A stretch of 32,387 nucleotides of DNA, from positions 1 through 32,387 of the forward strand of contig JBFISM010000026.1 in NCBI GenBank assembly GCA_041608535.1, read 5' to 3'. Of the stretch, positions 23,370 to 30,818 are shown piece by piece. Position 1 is the stretch's first letter; each line of letters opens with the position of its first letter. This DNA comes from JBFISM01 sp041608535 (GTDB lineage Bacteria; Actinomycetota; Acidimicrobiia; Spongiisociales; UBA5794). The position numbers were made by a program, and so were the translations under genes. The notes beneath the pieces were generated by a model. The model was not told the origin of the DNA. It worked only from the letters and a program-made list of their open reading frames with translations, and ran no database searches.

Positions 23370-24394
23370 GGCATCCAGCCTTCGATGGGAAGACCGGCGG
23401 TCTCGTCGAGCCCGAGCATGAGATTGGCGCACTGAACCCCCTGACCGGAGGTGCCCTTGACGAGGTTGTCGATGGCAGAGATCGTGATGACCATGTTCGT
23501 GCGCTCGTCGAGGTGCACCGAGACGAGACAGCGATTCGAGCCGACGACCCAGCGCGTCTGCGGGGGTTCATCTACGAGTTCGACGAATGGGCGCTTCTTG
23601 GCGAAGGAACGCATCGCACTCGTCAACGACTTCGCCGTGACGTCGGGTTTCGCCGGTACGTAGCAGGTGGTCAGGATGCCGCGCTGCATCGGGACGAGAT
23701 GCGGCGTGAACAACACGGTGACGGGGTGTCCGGCGATGTGTTCCAGCCCCTGCTCCATCTCGGGTCGGTGCCGGTGCGTGAGGACGCCGTAGGCGCGCAC
23801 CCCCTCATCCACGGCGCCGTACATCAGATGTTCCTTGACGCTGCGACCGGCACCGGACACACCCGTGAGCGAGTCGACCACCACTCCGGGCTCGACGAGA
23901 TCGCCGTCGAGCAGCGGAGCCAGCGCCAGAACAACCGACGTCGGGAAGCACCCCGGCGCCGCCACCCGGTCGGCGTCGGCGATCTCCTTGCCGAACAGCT
24001 CCGGCAAACCGTAGACCCAGGCGCCCAGTTGGTCCGGATGGGGGTGGTCGTCCCCATAGGCTTCCTGATACCTGCTTTCGGTCCACAGCCTGAAGTCGCT
24101 GCCCAGGTCGATCACCTTCTTGCCCGCCGCAACGAGCTGCATCGCCGGCTTGGCCGACGCCCCGTGGGGCAAAGCCAGGAACACGAGGTCCGCCTCTTTC
24201 GCTCGTTTGGGATCGAGCTCTCCGATCTTGCGCTTACCGCCGCCGAGGTGCGGCTGGACGTCGGCCAATCGAGAACCGGCGGAGTTGTGCCCGCCGAGAT
24301 AGACGATCTCGAGATCGGGATGACCATCGACGAGACGGATGATCTCCCCTCCTGCATAGCCGGAGGCGCCAAAGACGGCGACGGGGTACGTCAT
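23366..24394 (-). CDS. argC: N-acetyl-gamma-glutamyl-phosphate reductase
   Basis: The 342-residue NADPH-dependent reductase has the nucleotide-binding GASGYAGGE (9-17) and the active-site cysteine C149 in AAPGCFPTS. GVSGAGRS, THRHRPEMEQGL and the terminal KGTSGQGVQCANLMLG are also typical. It reduces the acyl phosphate made by ArgB. It is the first gene of the six-gene arg operon. Upstream are a GAGAAGG Shine-Dalgarno-like stretch and a promoter with an ArgR-type box. Confidence 0.96.
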   Translation of the reverse strand: MTYPVAVFGASGYAGGEIIRLVDGHPDLEIVYLGGHNSAGSRLADVQPHLGGGKRKIGELDPKRAKEADLVFLALPHGASAKPAMQLVAAGKKVIDLGSDFRLWTESRYQEAYGDDHPHPDQLGAWVYGLPELFGKEIADADRVAAPGCFPTSVVLALAPLLDGDLVEPGVVVDSLTGVSGAGRSVKEHLMYGAVDEGVRAYGVLTHRHRPEMEQGLEHIAGHPVTVLFTPHLVPMQRGILTTCYVPAKPDVTAKSLTSAMRSFAKKRPFVELVDEPPQTRWVVGSNRCLVSVHLDERTNMVITISAIDNLVKGTSGQGVQCANLMLGLDETAGLPIEGWMP

Positions 24395-24453
24395 GGAAGG
24401 AACCTTCTCACAGAGCGATGGATGGAATCGAGTCGACCGACCCGACCGGGACT

Positions 24454-24482
24454 ACTATACGCATAGACGCATAATCATACAA
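24454..24482 (-). promoter_or_regulatory. arg operon promoter (TTGTAT-N17-TATAGT)
   Basis: On the minus strand the -35 is TTGTAT (24482-24477), the spacer 17 nt and the -10 TATAGT (24459-24454). It is an AT-rich island in GC-rich surroundings. The predicted leader is about 53 nt before the argC ATG. A direct repeat of ACGCATA (24459-24465 and 24467-24473) lies in the spacer. Confidence 0.65.
24468..24481 (-). promoter_or_regulatory. ArgR box overlapping the -35
   Basis: On the minus strand TGTATGATTATGCG matches 11 of 14 positions of the palindromic ARG-box core TGCATAATTATGCA. It covers the -35 and part of the spacer, so ArgR bound here would block polymerase. A second, weaker dyad, CTAT-ACGC-ATAG (24455-24466), adjoins it over the -10. 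Confidence 0.6.
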
Positions 24483-24503
24483 CTCGGGCGCACCGCAGCA
24501 CGC

Positions 24504-24540
24504 TACGCTTCCGACGACGATCGACGTCTTCGAGTGGGAG
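24504..24540 (+). promoter_or_regulatory. possible -10 TACGCT and RBS GGGAG for the small gene at 24546
   Basis: TACGCT (24504-24509) and GGGAG (24536-24540, 5 nt before GTG 24546) support transcription and translation of the small gene and the VOC gene divergent from argC. Confidence 0.4.
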
Positions 24541-24545
24541 CATCG

Positions 24546-24674
24546 GTGGAACGTGGACATGCCAGCCACGTGGTGATCAGCGTGCTACGACCTGAACTCG
24601 ACGACCACGCAAACCCATCGCGCTCGGTGCTCCGGCTCGCCGGTCTACGTGCAGAATCTGGGGAACAGCTGTGA
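24546..24674 (+). CDS. small uncharacterised protein (42 aa) coupled to the VOC gene
   Basis: The 42-residue reading frame begins VERGHASHVVISVLRPELDD and ends GLRAESGEQL. No family is recognised; it is soluble and mixed in charge. Evidence for a gene is contextual: GGGAG 5 nt before the GTG, a -10 like TACGCT about 36 nt upstream, and a stop that overlaps the next gene's start as GTGA (24671-24674). It could be a true small protein or a leader frame that couples translation of the downstream gene. A longer in-frame reading from 24393 is unlikely because it crosses the argC promoter. Confidence 0.4.
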   Translation: MERGHASHVVISVLRPELDDHANPSRSVLRLAGLRAESGEQL

Positions 24675-25012
24675 AACCGGTCACGCTCGTCTACGTAACT
24701 GACATGGAAACATCGCTGGCGTTCTACCGCAGGCTGCTTCCCCACGCCGAGGTACTGTCAGCCTCGCGCCATTGGTCGGAGTTGTCGGTGGGTAGTGCCT
24801 CGGTGGCCCTTCATCTCGCCGAGGAAGTGACGGCCGGCTCCCAGGTTGGTTTCGCCTTGCTCGCCGATCGCCCTCTCGAGGACGTCGCTGCGGCGCTCGA
24901 CGAAGCCGGGGTCGCGCTGTCGCGGGGCATCGCCGACGAGACTTTCGGCCGCTCGATGGTGGTCCGGGACCCCGATGGCTTGGCCATCCAGATCAACGAG
25001 CACGGCACCTGA
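24671..25012 (+). CDS. VOC-family (glyoxalase/bleomycin-resistance-like) protein
   Basis: The 113-residue protein has the VOC fold pattern: VTLVYVTDMETSLAFYRRLLP at the start, ELSVGSASVALHLAEE in the middle and MVVRDPDGLAIQINEHGT at the end. H52/53-like and E-type ligands (HL..E and the final QINE) are compatible with a metal site. The superfamily covers glyoxalase I, dioxygenases and drug-binding resistance proteins; the specific role is unknown. GTG 24671 overlaps the upstream stop and has a GGGGA stretch 6 nt away. It converges on the MscS gene. Confidence 0.75.
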   Translation: MKPVTLVYVTDMETSLAFYRRLLPHAEVLSASRHWSELSVGSASVALHLAEEVTAGSQVGFALLADRPLEDVAAALDEAGVALSRGIADETFGRSMVVRDPDGLAIQINEHGT

Positions 25013-25037
25013 GCGTACCGAGCGCGCAGAGCAACCC

Positions 25038-26150
25038 TCAGCCTGTCTCGCTCTCGGGTTGATCCGGCTCGACGACCTCTTCGATCGCGCCGCTCGGGAC
25101 GATGGAGTCCGGAGGCGCGGGTCCGGCCGAATTGATCCAGATGGTGCGCTGGGGGAAAGGGATCTGGATACCTTCGCGGTCGAAGGCTTCCTTCAACCGA
25201 CCCCGGACCACGCGAGCCGTGACGAACTGCTCTGCCGGCTCGACCTTCATGGCGAGCCGGATGACGACGGCATTCTCCGTGAAGTTCTCCACGCCCCAGA
25301 TCTCGGGCTCTTCCAGGATGGTGGCGTGGGGAAGATCGTCGTGCCACACCCCGTCGGCCACCTCCTTGATGACACGCATGGCATGTTCGAGCTCCGTGTC
25401 GTATGCAACCTCGATGTCGAGCACGGTTCTCGCCCAAGCCTGTGACTTGTTGGCGACACGGCGGATCTCACCATTGGGCACGTGCCACAGCGTGCCATTG
25501 ACGTCGCGGATCTGGGTGGTGCGCAGATGCACCCGCTCCACGATTCCGGCCGCCTCCCCGACGTCGACAACGTCGCCGACCCCGTACTGGTCTTCGATGA
25601 GCATGAAGATGCCGCTGAGAAAGTCCTTGACCAGGCTCTGTGCTCCGAACCCGAGCGCGATCCCGGCGATGCCGGCGCTGGCGATGAGCGGGCCGAGGTT
25701 TATCTCGAACTCACCGAGCGCCATCACGAATGCGATCGTGTAGATGATGATGCTGGCCAGGTTCTTGAGCACCGCACCCAGCGTCTCGGTGCGCTGCCGA
25801 CTCCGCTCGGTGGACTCGGCGAGATCGCGGGCTCGCTCCAGCGCTCGATCCGCGAGTGCCACCTTGTCCTCGGTGGCGTCGAGCTCGGCTCGCGCCTCCT
25901 CCTCGGCACGCTGGTCGTGGGCCGCCACCAGCCGATCGATGCTGTGACCTATGGCGCGGCGCGCCAGCCTGGCGAGGATCCACGCCACGGCGAGGATGAC
26001 GATCGCGGTGATCACGCTCCCCGCCACATCTGTGAGGCCTGCGAGTGTCTCGCTTCCCGTCAGCTCGAAGATCTGCTCACAGAGGAAGTCGGGATCCTGC
26101 CCGCACGCATCGACCAGCTCAGCCGGCTGAGCCAGCACTTCGGCTGTCAT
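25038..26150 (-). CDS. MscS-family small-conductance mechanosensitive channel
   Basis: The 370-residue membrane protein has TM1 (about 37-60, VAGSVITAIVILAVAWILARL), a charged helical stretch rich in Glu/Ala/Arg (about 70-120), TM2 (about 130-150) and the pore helix with the MscS signature IASAGIAGIALGFGAQSLVKD followed by FLSGIFMLIEDQYGVGDVVDVG. The cytosolic beta and alpha/beta domain follows (NGTLWHVPNGEIRRVANKSQ...). Such channels open under membrane tension and release solutes on osmotic downshock. ATG 26150 puts a short cytosolic segment before TM1; an upstream in-frame ATG (26264) would cross its own promoter. Confidence 0.9.
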   Translation of the reverse strand: MTAEVLAQPAELVDACGQDPDFLCEQIFELTGSETLAGLTDVAGSVITAIVILAVAWILARLARRAIGHSIDRLVAAHDQRAEEEARAELDATEDKVALADRALERARDLAESTERSRQRTETLGAVLKNLASIIIYTIAFVMALGEFEINLGPLIASAGIAGIALGFGAQSLVKDFLSGIFMLIEDQYGVGDVVDVGEAAGIVERVHLRTTQIRDVNGTLWHVPNGEIRRVANKSQAWARTVLDIEVAYDTELEHAMRVIKEVADGVWHDDLPHATILEEPEIWGVENFTENAVVIRLAMKVEPAEQFVTARVVRGRLKEAFDREGIQIPFPQRTIWINSAGPAPPDSIVPSGAIEEVVEPDQPESETG

Positions 26151-26178
26151 GGCCCGTCCTCGGTCAACTCGTACTGGG

Positions 26179-26184
26179 AACCTA
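26179..26184 (-). promoter_or_regulatory. -10 hexamer TAGGTT for the MscS gene
   Basis: On the minus strand TAGGTT lies 28 nt before ATG 26150, giving a leader of about 20 nt. Confidence 0.45.
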
Positions 26185-26268
26185 CCAGCGGCGGCGCCAA
26201 GAATGAGCCATGTCGGTTGCCGCAAGCACCCGTTTCCGGCAGGACTCCTGCCAGGCGACATCACGTTC

Positions 26269-26274
26269 TAACGT
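26269..26274 (+). promoter_or_regulatory. -10 hexamer TAACGT, leaderless start
   Basis: TAACGT ends 7 nt before ATG 26282 and fits the window-wide leaderless pattern. It is divergent from the MscS promoter about 85 nt away. Confidence 0.45.
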
Positions 26275-26281
26275 CGTGATC

Positions 26282-27622
26282 ATGCGCCGGGTCTCTGCAC
26301 GCTTGTTGGTCGTGGTCGTGGCCGTCGTGCCTGCATGGGCTGCGCCCGGGATCGCCGCCGCCCACGGCATCGGGGGACGCACCGACCTGCCCGTACCGGT
26401 GAGCTTCTTTGCGGTCGGCGCCGGGGCAGCGCTCATCGTCTCGTTCGTGATGCTCTCTGAACGCTGGCAGGGAACCCGGCTCCAAGAGCCACCCGCCACG
26501 GCGGCTTCGCCGGGGGGCGGATGGCTGCGGAGCCTGCTGCGCATCGTCGGGATCGCGGGCTTCGTAGCGTTGCTCGCCGCCGGGACTGCCGACGGCGGCA
26601 GTTCGCGCAACATCGGCCCCGTCCTGGTGTTCGTCTATTTCTGGCTGCTGTTCCCGTTCTTGGCCGGTGTCTTCGGCGATTTGTGGCGACATGCGTCACC
26701 TTGGGCCTGGATCTCGACGAGGCTCAACACCGGCGGGGTGGAGCGGCCGGAGTTGCTGGAGAGCATCGGCATGTGGCCGGCCACGATCGCATTCTTCGCC
26801 TTCACGTGGCTGGAGCTGGTCTCCGCAGAAGCCGGCAAACCACGCTCACTCGCCGTCGCCGCCCTCGTGTACACCGCCTACATCGTCGCTGCCGGCTACA
26901 TCGCCGGGCCGCGCACCGGTCTCGTCATGACCGATGCCTTCCATCACTACAACGCCCTACTCGGCGCCATCGCTCCTCGCCAGCTCACCAAGGCGGGCTG
27001 GCAGCACCGACGGTGGTTGCAGGCTCTGCCTTCTCTCGCCACTCCGCCGGGATTCACTGCGTTCGTGATCGCCATGATCGGAACCGTGTCGTACGACGGC
27101 TTGTCCGGATCGGAGTGGTGGGAGACGACGGTGGGCGACCTCCGCAGCAATGAGCTGTTCGAAACCGCAGCGCTGCTCGCTTCCGTCCTCGCCATCGGTG
27201 GTCTCTACTGGCTGGCCGCACACACCGCAACCCGCTTCACCACCCTCCCGGTGACGACCACCACGGTGGCCGGCAGGTTTGCTCATACCCTGATCCCGAT
27301 CGCCCTGGCGTACGCCGTAGCCCACTACTTCACACTGGCGATCTTCGAAGGGCAGCTGCTGCTGTCGGGTCTGAGCGACCCGTTCGGTCGTGGCTGGGAT
27401 CTCTTCGGCACCGCAGACTGGAAGACGCAGTTCTTCTTGTCCGCCAACGCAGTGTGGTACATCCAGCTGGCGGTGATCGTGCTGGGCCACGTCGCCGGGG
27501 TGGTGCTCGCCCACGACCGCGCCCTCGCCGACTTCGGGGAGGATGCGGTGCGCACCCAATATGCCATGCTGATCCTCATGGTCTTCCTCACCTCGCTCGG
27601 TCTCTTCATCCTCGCCGGATGA
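26282..27622 (+). CDS. polytopic membrane protein with N-terminal AHGIGGRTDLPVP motif
   Basis: The 446-residue protein has an N-terminal hydrophobic stretch (5-27), then AAAHGIGGRTDLPVPVS (25-41) and about ten further hydrophobic segments. This AHG(V/I)GG-DLP(V/I)P motif marks an actinobacterial integral-membrane family that databases sometimes call fenitrothion hydrolase; I see no hydrolase motif and would not rely on that name. The short histidine-bearing motif on the outer side could bind metal. ATG 26282 is supported by a -10 7 nt upstream and by the hydrophobic start. Its stop overlaps the next small gene (ATGA). Confidence 0.75.
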   Translation: MRRVSARLLVVVVAVVPAWAAPGIAAAHGIGGRTDLPVPVSFFAVGAGAALIVSFVMLSERWQGTRLQEPPATAASPGGGWLRSLLRIVGIAGFVALLAAGTADGGSSRNIGPVLVFVYFWLLFPFLAGVFGDLWRHASPWAWISTRLNTGGVERPELLESIGMWPATIAFFAFTWLELVSAEAGKPRSLAVAALVYTAYIVAAGYIAGPRTGLVMTDAFHHYNALLGAIAPRQLTKAGWQHRRWLQALPSLATPPGFTAFVIAMIGTVSYDGLSGSEWWETTVGDLRSNELFETAALLASVLAIGGLYWLAAHTATRFTTLPVTTTTVAGRFAHTLIPIALAYAVAHYFTLAIFEGQLLLSGLSDPFGRGWDLFGTADWKTQFFLSANAVWYIQLAVIVLGHVAGVVLAHDRALADFGEDAVRTQYAMLILMVFLTSLGLFILAG

Positions 27623-27819
27623 TGATCGGCCGTGACGTCGTCGTGGTGCTCGGCCACCAGGGGGGCTGGGACGAGCTGCTGCTGTTCGGGGGTCCGGTGG
27701 TCCTCGCCATCTGGGTGGTGCGGCGTATGGAAAGACGGCGCCGTCGGGAACAGCTCGAAGTCGACGAGACCCGGGTCCGGCCCGCCGAGCCCGATCCGCA
27801 GCGAAATGGCGGCGACTAG
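27619..27819 (+). CDS. small single-pass membrane protein (66 aa)
   Basis: The 66-residue protein starts MMIGRDVVVVLGHQGGWDEL, has one transmembrane segment (LLLFGGPVVLAIWVVRRM, about 20-37) and a strongly charged cytosolic tail (ERRRRREQLEVDETRVRPAE). The ATG overlaps the stop of the polytopic membrane protein (ATGATG), so the two are translationally coupled and probably form a complex. No family function is known. Confidence 0.65.
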   Translation: MMIGRDVVVVLGHQGGWDELLLFGGPVVLAIWVVRRMERRRRREQLEVDETRVRPAEPDPQRNGGD

Positions 27820-27822
27820 CGT
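27817..27822 (+). promoter_or_regulatory. -10 hexamer TAGCGT overlapping the upstream stop
   Basis: TAGCGT begins with the TAG stop of the 66-aa gene and would start transcription about 40 nt before the acyl-CoA dehydrogenase ATG. Confidence 0.35.
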
Positions 27823-27871
27823 GGCCGGTGTCCGCCCCAACGGACTCTTCCGCCGACCACCGCCAGAGACC

Positions 27872-29065
27872 ATGACACAGACGCCACCCAGCAGCACTGA
27901 TTCCGCTCTCGTTGCGGCACGTCTCGACCAGCTGCTGACCAACCACGACCCCCGAGGGGAGCGCCACGACTTCATGGGTGCGCAATTCGACCTGGGTCTG
28001 GCTTGGGTCCACTTTCCCGAAGGGCACGGAGGGCTCGGTGTGGCGCCACAGCTCCAAGAAGTCATCGACGAGCGGCTCGACGCCGTCACCCAGCATCGCC
28101 CCACCTTCTTCGACATCATCGGCCACGGTATGGGCGCACCGATGCTGCTGACTCACGGCACCGACGTCCAGAAGCAGCGCCATCTGAGGCCGCTGTTCAC
28201 CGGTGAGGAGGTGTGGTGCCAGCTCTTCTCCGAACCCGGAGCGGGCAGCGACGTCGCCGGGTTGTCGACACGAGCGGTACGTGACGGCGACGAATGGATC
28301 GTCAACGGGCAGAAGGTGTGGACCACCGTGGCTCACATCGCCAAGTGGGGGATGCTGGTAGCGCGCACCGACCCAGATCTGCCCAAACATCGAGGCCTCA
28401 CGTATTTCTTGCTCGACATGGAAGCGGACGGTGTCGAGGTCAAGCCGCTACGCCAGATCACCGGCGAAGCCGAGTTCAACGAGGTGTTCATGACCGATGT
28501 CGTGATCCCGGATTCGCACCGGATCGGCGATCGCGGCGACGGTTGGCGGGTGGCCCTCACCACACTCATGAACGAGCGCGTCGCCATCGGTGGGCGGGTG
28601 GAGCCGCGCAACGCCGGCGCCATCGGTCACCTGCTCGACGTGTGGAGCGACCATGGCGGGACCGCCCACGACCGCGACAAGCTCATGCAGCTGTGGGCGG
28701 AGGCAGAAGCAGCACGGCTCACCAACTTGCGCGACCACGAGAACCGCACCGCCGGCACACCGGGCCCGGAGGGCTCCACGGCCAAGCTGGTCTATGCCGA
28801 GCTCAACAAGAAGATCTACGACCTCGCCATCGAGCTCATGGGGCCCGATGGCATGCTCTACGACAGCTATGAGGTCATCCAGCCGCGTACCCCGGAGGAG
28901 ATGCCACAGGACAACCGCCGTCGCTTCCTCCGATCGCGGGCCAACTCCATCGAGGGTGGCACCTCGGAGATCATGAAGAACATCCTCGGCGAGCGCGTCC
29001 TCGGTCTGCCCGGCGAGCCTCGGGTCGACAAGGACCTGCCGTGGACGGAGGTACCCCGGAGCTGA
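27872..29065 (+). CDS. acyl-CoA dehydrogenase
   Basis: The 397-residue flavoenzyme has the acyl-CoA dehydrogenase signatures: CQLFSEPGAGSDVAGLSTRA (FAD and substrate region, about 114-133), WIVNGQKVWTT, and near the C-terminus SRANSIEGGTSEIMKNILGERVLGLP. It oxidises acyl-CoA thioesters to enoyl-CoA with electrons passing to ETF. The actinobacterial FadE-like groups include fatty-acid and sterol side-chain enzymes; substrate length cannot be told. The catalytic glutamate is probably in the YEVIQPRTPEEMP region but is not certain. ATG 27872 gives a normal length; a GTG at 27821 is an in-frame alternative sitting inside the -10. Confidence 0.9.
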   Translation: MTQTPPSSTDSALVAARLDQLLTNHDPRGERHDFMGAQFDLGLAWVHFPEGHGGLGVAPQLQEVIDERLDAVTQHRPTFFDIIGHGMGAPMLLTHGTDVQKQRHLRPLFTGEEVWCQLFSEPGAGSDVAGLSTRAVRDGDEWIVNGQKVWTTVAHIAKWGMLVARTDPDLPKHRGLTYFLLDMEADGVEVKPLRQITGEAEFNEVFMTDVVIPDSHRIGDRGDGWRVALTTLMNERVAIGGRVEPRNAGAIGHLLDVWSDHGGTAHDRDKLMQLWAEAEAARLTNLRDHENRTAGTPGPEGSTAKLVYAELNKKIYDLAIELMGPDGMLYDSYEVIQPRTPEEMPQDNRRRFLRSRANSIEGGTSEIMKNILGERVLGLPGEPRVDKDLPWTEVPRS

Positions 29066-29129
29066 GCCGCCGCCGATGAGCTGGCTTCGGCGCGGCACCG
29101 TCCACTCGATGCCGGCGGACACGAGCGGC

Positions 29130-29135
29130 TAGCGT
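29130..29135 (+). promoter_or_regulatory. -10 hexamer TAGCGT, leaderless start of a 43-aa gene
   Basis: TAGCGT ends 6 nt before ATG 29142, the spacing seen at other leaderless starts in the window. Confidence 0.45.
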
Positions 29136-29141
29136 GAGCTG

Positions 29142-29273
29142 ATGCGGATTCTGGAACGTGTGAAGAACTTCCTGCGGGGCCTCACCAAGCAGACCAAGGC
29201 CCCGGGCACCGTGTCCGACTCGAAAGAGGTCGAGATGGAGCGGGAACGCAAACGGGGTATGCGGGGGATGTAG
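29142..29273 (+). CDS. small basic uncharacterised protein (43 aa)
   Basis: The 43-residue protein begins MRILERVKNFLRGLTKQTKA and ends VEMERERKRGMRGM. An N-terminal amphipathic helix (RILERVKNFLRGL) is followed by a Lys/Arg/Glu-rich tail. It would suit peripheral membrane or nucleic-acid binding, but no family is recognised. Its only support besides coding look is TAGCGT 6 nt upstream, which matches the local promoter pattern, and its placement between two real genes. It converges on the CCA enzyme 18 nt away. Confidence 0.5.
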   Translation: MRILERVKNFLRGLTKQTKAPGTVSDSKEVEMERERKRGMRGM

Positions 29274-29291
29274 CTCGCGGATCCACTGCGA

Positions 29292-30689
29292 TCACAACCC
29301 GCGCTCGGCCTTGAACTCGTCGAGCATCGCGTATGCCTCTTCCTCGCTGTAGGGACCGTCGTCGATGCGGCGATCGAGCAGCATTCGCATCGCCTCACCG
29401 ATGATGGGCCCCGGCTCGACACCGAGATGGGCGATCACCTGATGACCGTCGATCGGGGGGCGTAGAGCGTTGATCTCCTCTTGTTTCGCCAGCTCCTCGA
29501 TTCGCTCTTCGAGCTCGTCGATTCGTCGCTGGATCGCTTTCGCCCGCTTGGCGTTACCGGTGGTCACGTCACACCGCACCAGCTCGTTGAGCTCGTCGAC
29601 CAGCGGAGAGGCATCTCGCACGTACCGGCGCACCGCCGAGTCGGTCCACCCCAGCGCATACGTGTGCGGTCGCATGTGGAGGAACACGAGCTTGGACACG
29701 TCCTCGATGACCTGCTTGGGATAGCGCAGCGCCCGCAGCCGCTCTCGTGTCATGCGCGCTCCGACGACTTCGTGGTGATGGAAGGTGACCTTGCCCCCGT
29801 CGAAACGGCGGGTCGCCGGCTTCCCGATGTCGTGGAACAGCGCCGCCAGACGCACCACCAAGCGTTCCGAATTCGTCTTCTCCACGACGGCGATCGTGTG
29901 CGCCAACACATCCTTGTGCTTGTGCACCGGGTCCTGTTCCAGTGCCAGGGCCGGCAGTTCCGGGACGAACTCCACCGCCAGGCCACAATCGACCAGACCC
30001 CACAGCGCCGGCCCGACGTACTCGCCTGTCATCAGTTTGTCGAATTCGACCTGGATCCGCTCGGGGGCAACCACCGCCAACCTCTCCCGCATGTCGGCCA
30101 CTGCCAGCAAGGCTTCCGGGTCCGGAGTGAAGCCGAGAGTGGACACGAACCTGAAGAGACGCAGCATGCGCAGCGGATCATCCCCGAACGACGTCTCCGG
30201 ATCCGTCGGGCATCGCAACACTTCAGCTGCCAGATCTTCCAGCCCCCCGTACGGGTCGACCATCTCCGGTACATCGGCGGCCGCCCCCGGCAACCGGATC
30301 GCCATCGCATTCACCGTGAAATCGCGCCGGGCGAGATCATCCTCGATGGTGTCGGAGAACGTCACCGTGGGCTTGCGCGACTCACGGTTGTAGATCTCGC
30401 TGCGAAACGTGGTGATCTCGTAGATCTCGCCGCTCTTGATGGCTCCCACTGTGCCAAAGCGCTCCCCGGCCAGGTAGAGATCGTCGGCCCACTCCGACAC
30501 GATGGAGCGGATGCCCCCGGGCCGGGCATCGGTGGCGAAGTCGAAGTCAGGCGAATCCCGGCCGAGCAGTGCGTCGCGCACGCTCCCCCCGACGAGGTAC
30601 AGACGTTGTCCGGCCGCCGCAAAGAGCCGGCCGAGCTCGGTCGCCGGCGACGTATCGTGCAACAACGGGTGCAGCCGGGAAGGGATCAC
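29292..30689 (-). CDS. CCA tRNA nucleotidyltransferase with HD domain
   Basis: The 465-residue protein has the class II nucleotidyltransferase head: LVGGSVRDALLG (32-43), the catalytic DFDFATD (48-54), RRDFTVNAMAIRLPG, and DPLRMLRLFRF. A C-terminal HD domain contains ALFHDIGKPATRRF. It adds or repairs the CCA end of tRNA; HD-bearing actinobacterial members may also have phosphohydrolase activity. GTG 30689 was chosen because TAACCT lies 7 nt upstream, as for leaderless genes here. An in-frame ATG at 30761 would add 24 residues outside the fold. Confidence 0.93.
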   Translation of the reverse strand: MIPSRLHPLLHDTSPATELGRLFAAAGQRLYLVGGSVRDALLGRDSPDFDFATDARPGGIRSIVSEWADDLYLAGERFGTVGAIKSGEIYEITTFRSEIYNRESRKPTVTFSDTIEDDLARRDFTVNAMAIRLPGAAADVPEMVDPYGGLEDLAAEVLRCPTDPETSFGDDPLRMLRLFRFVSTLGFTPDPEALLAVADMRERLAVVAPERIQVEFDKLMTGEYVGPALWGLVDCGLAVEFVPELPALALEQDPVHKHKDVLAHTIAVVEKTNSERLVVRLAALFHDIGKPATRRFDGGKVTFHHHEVVGARMTRERLRALRYPKQVIEDVSKLVFLHMRPHTYALGWTDSAVRRYVRDASPLVDELNELVRCDVTTGNAKRAKAIQRRIDELEERIEELAKQEEINALRPPIDGHQVIAHLGVEPGPIIGEAMRMLLDRRIDDGPYSEEEAYAMLDEFKAERGL

Positions 30690-30696
30690 GGGCGGC

Positions 30697-30702
30697 AGGT
30701 TA
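30697..30702 (-). promoter_or_regulatory. -10 hexamer TAACCT for the CCA enzyme
   Basis: On the minus strand TAACCT is 7 nt before GTG 30689, with no Shine-Dalgarno. It supports the shorter start. Confidence 0.45.
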
Positions 30703-30800
30703 CCGGGGGTCGTGATCTCAGCCCTCAGCCACGATGGCTCGGCATCGCCCGTGTGCAGCATTCAATCGGCGAACCGACTGGCGCGTTTCCCGATTCGCTC

Positions 30801-30806
30801 TAGGGT
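30801..30806 (+). promoter_or_regulatory. -10 hexamer TAGGGT for the secreted glycosidase
   Basis: TAGGGT ends 12 nt before ATG 30819, so a very short leader or leaderless mRNA is expected. Confidence 0.45.
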
Positions 30807-30818
30807 GCACGCCGGCTC

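Noticed and set aside
24393..24545. upstream extension of the 42-aa frame to the ATG at 24393
   Set aside because: Would cross the argC promoter and operator; the GTG at 24546 has the RBS.
26957..28390. 477-codon minus-strand frame over two plus-strand genes
   Set aside because: Spans a gene boundary antisense to recognised coding sequence; no motifs.
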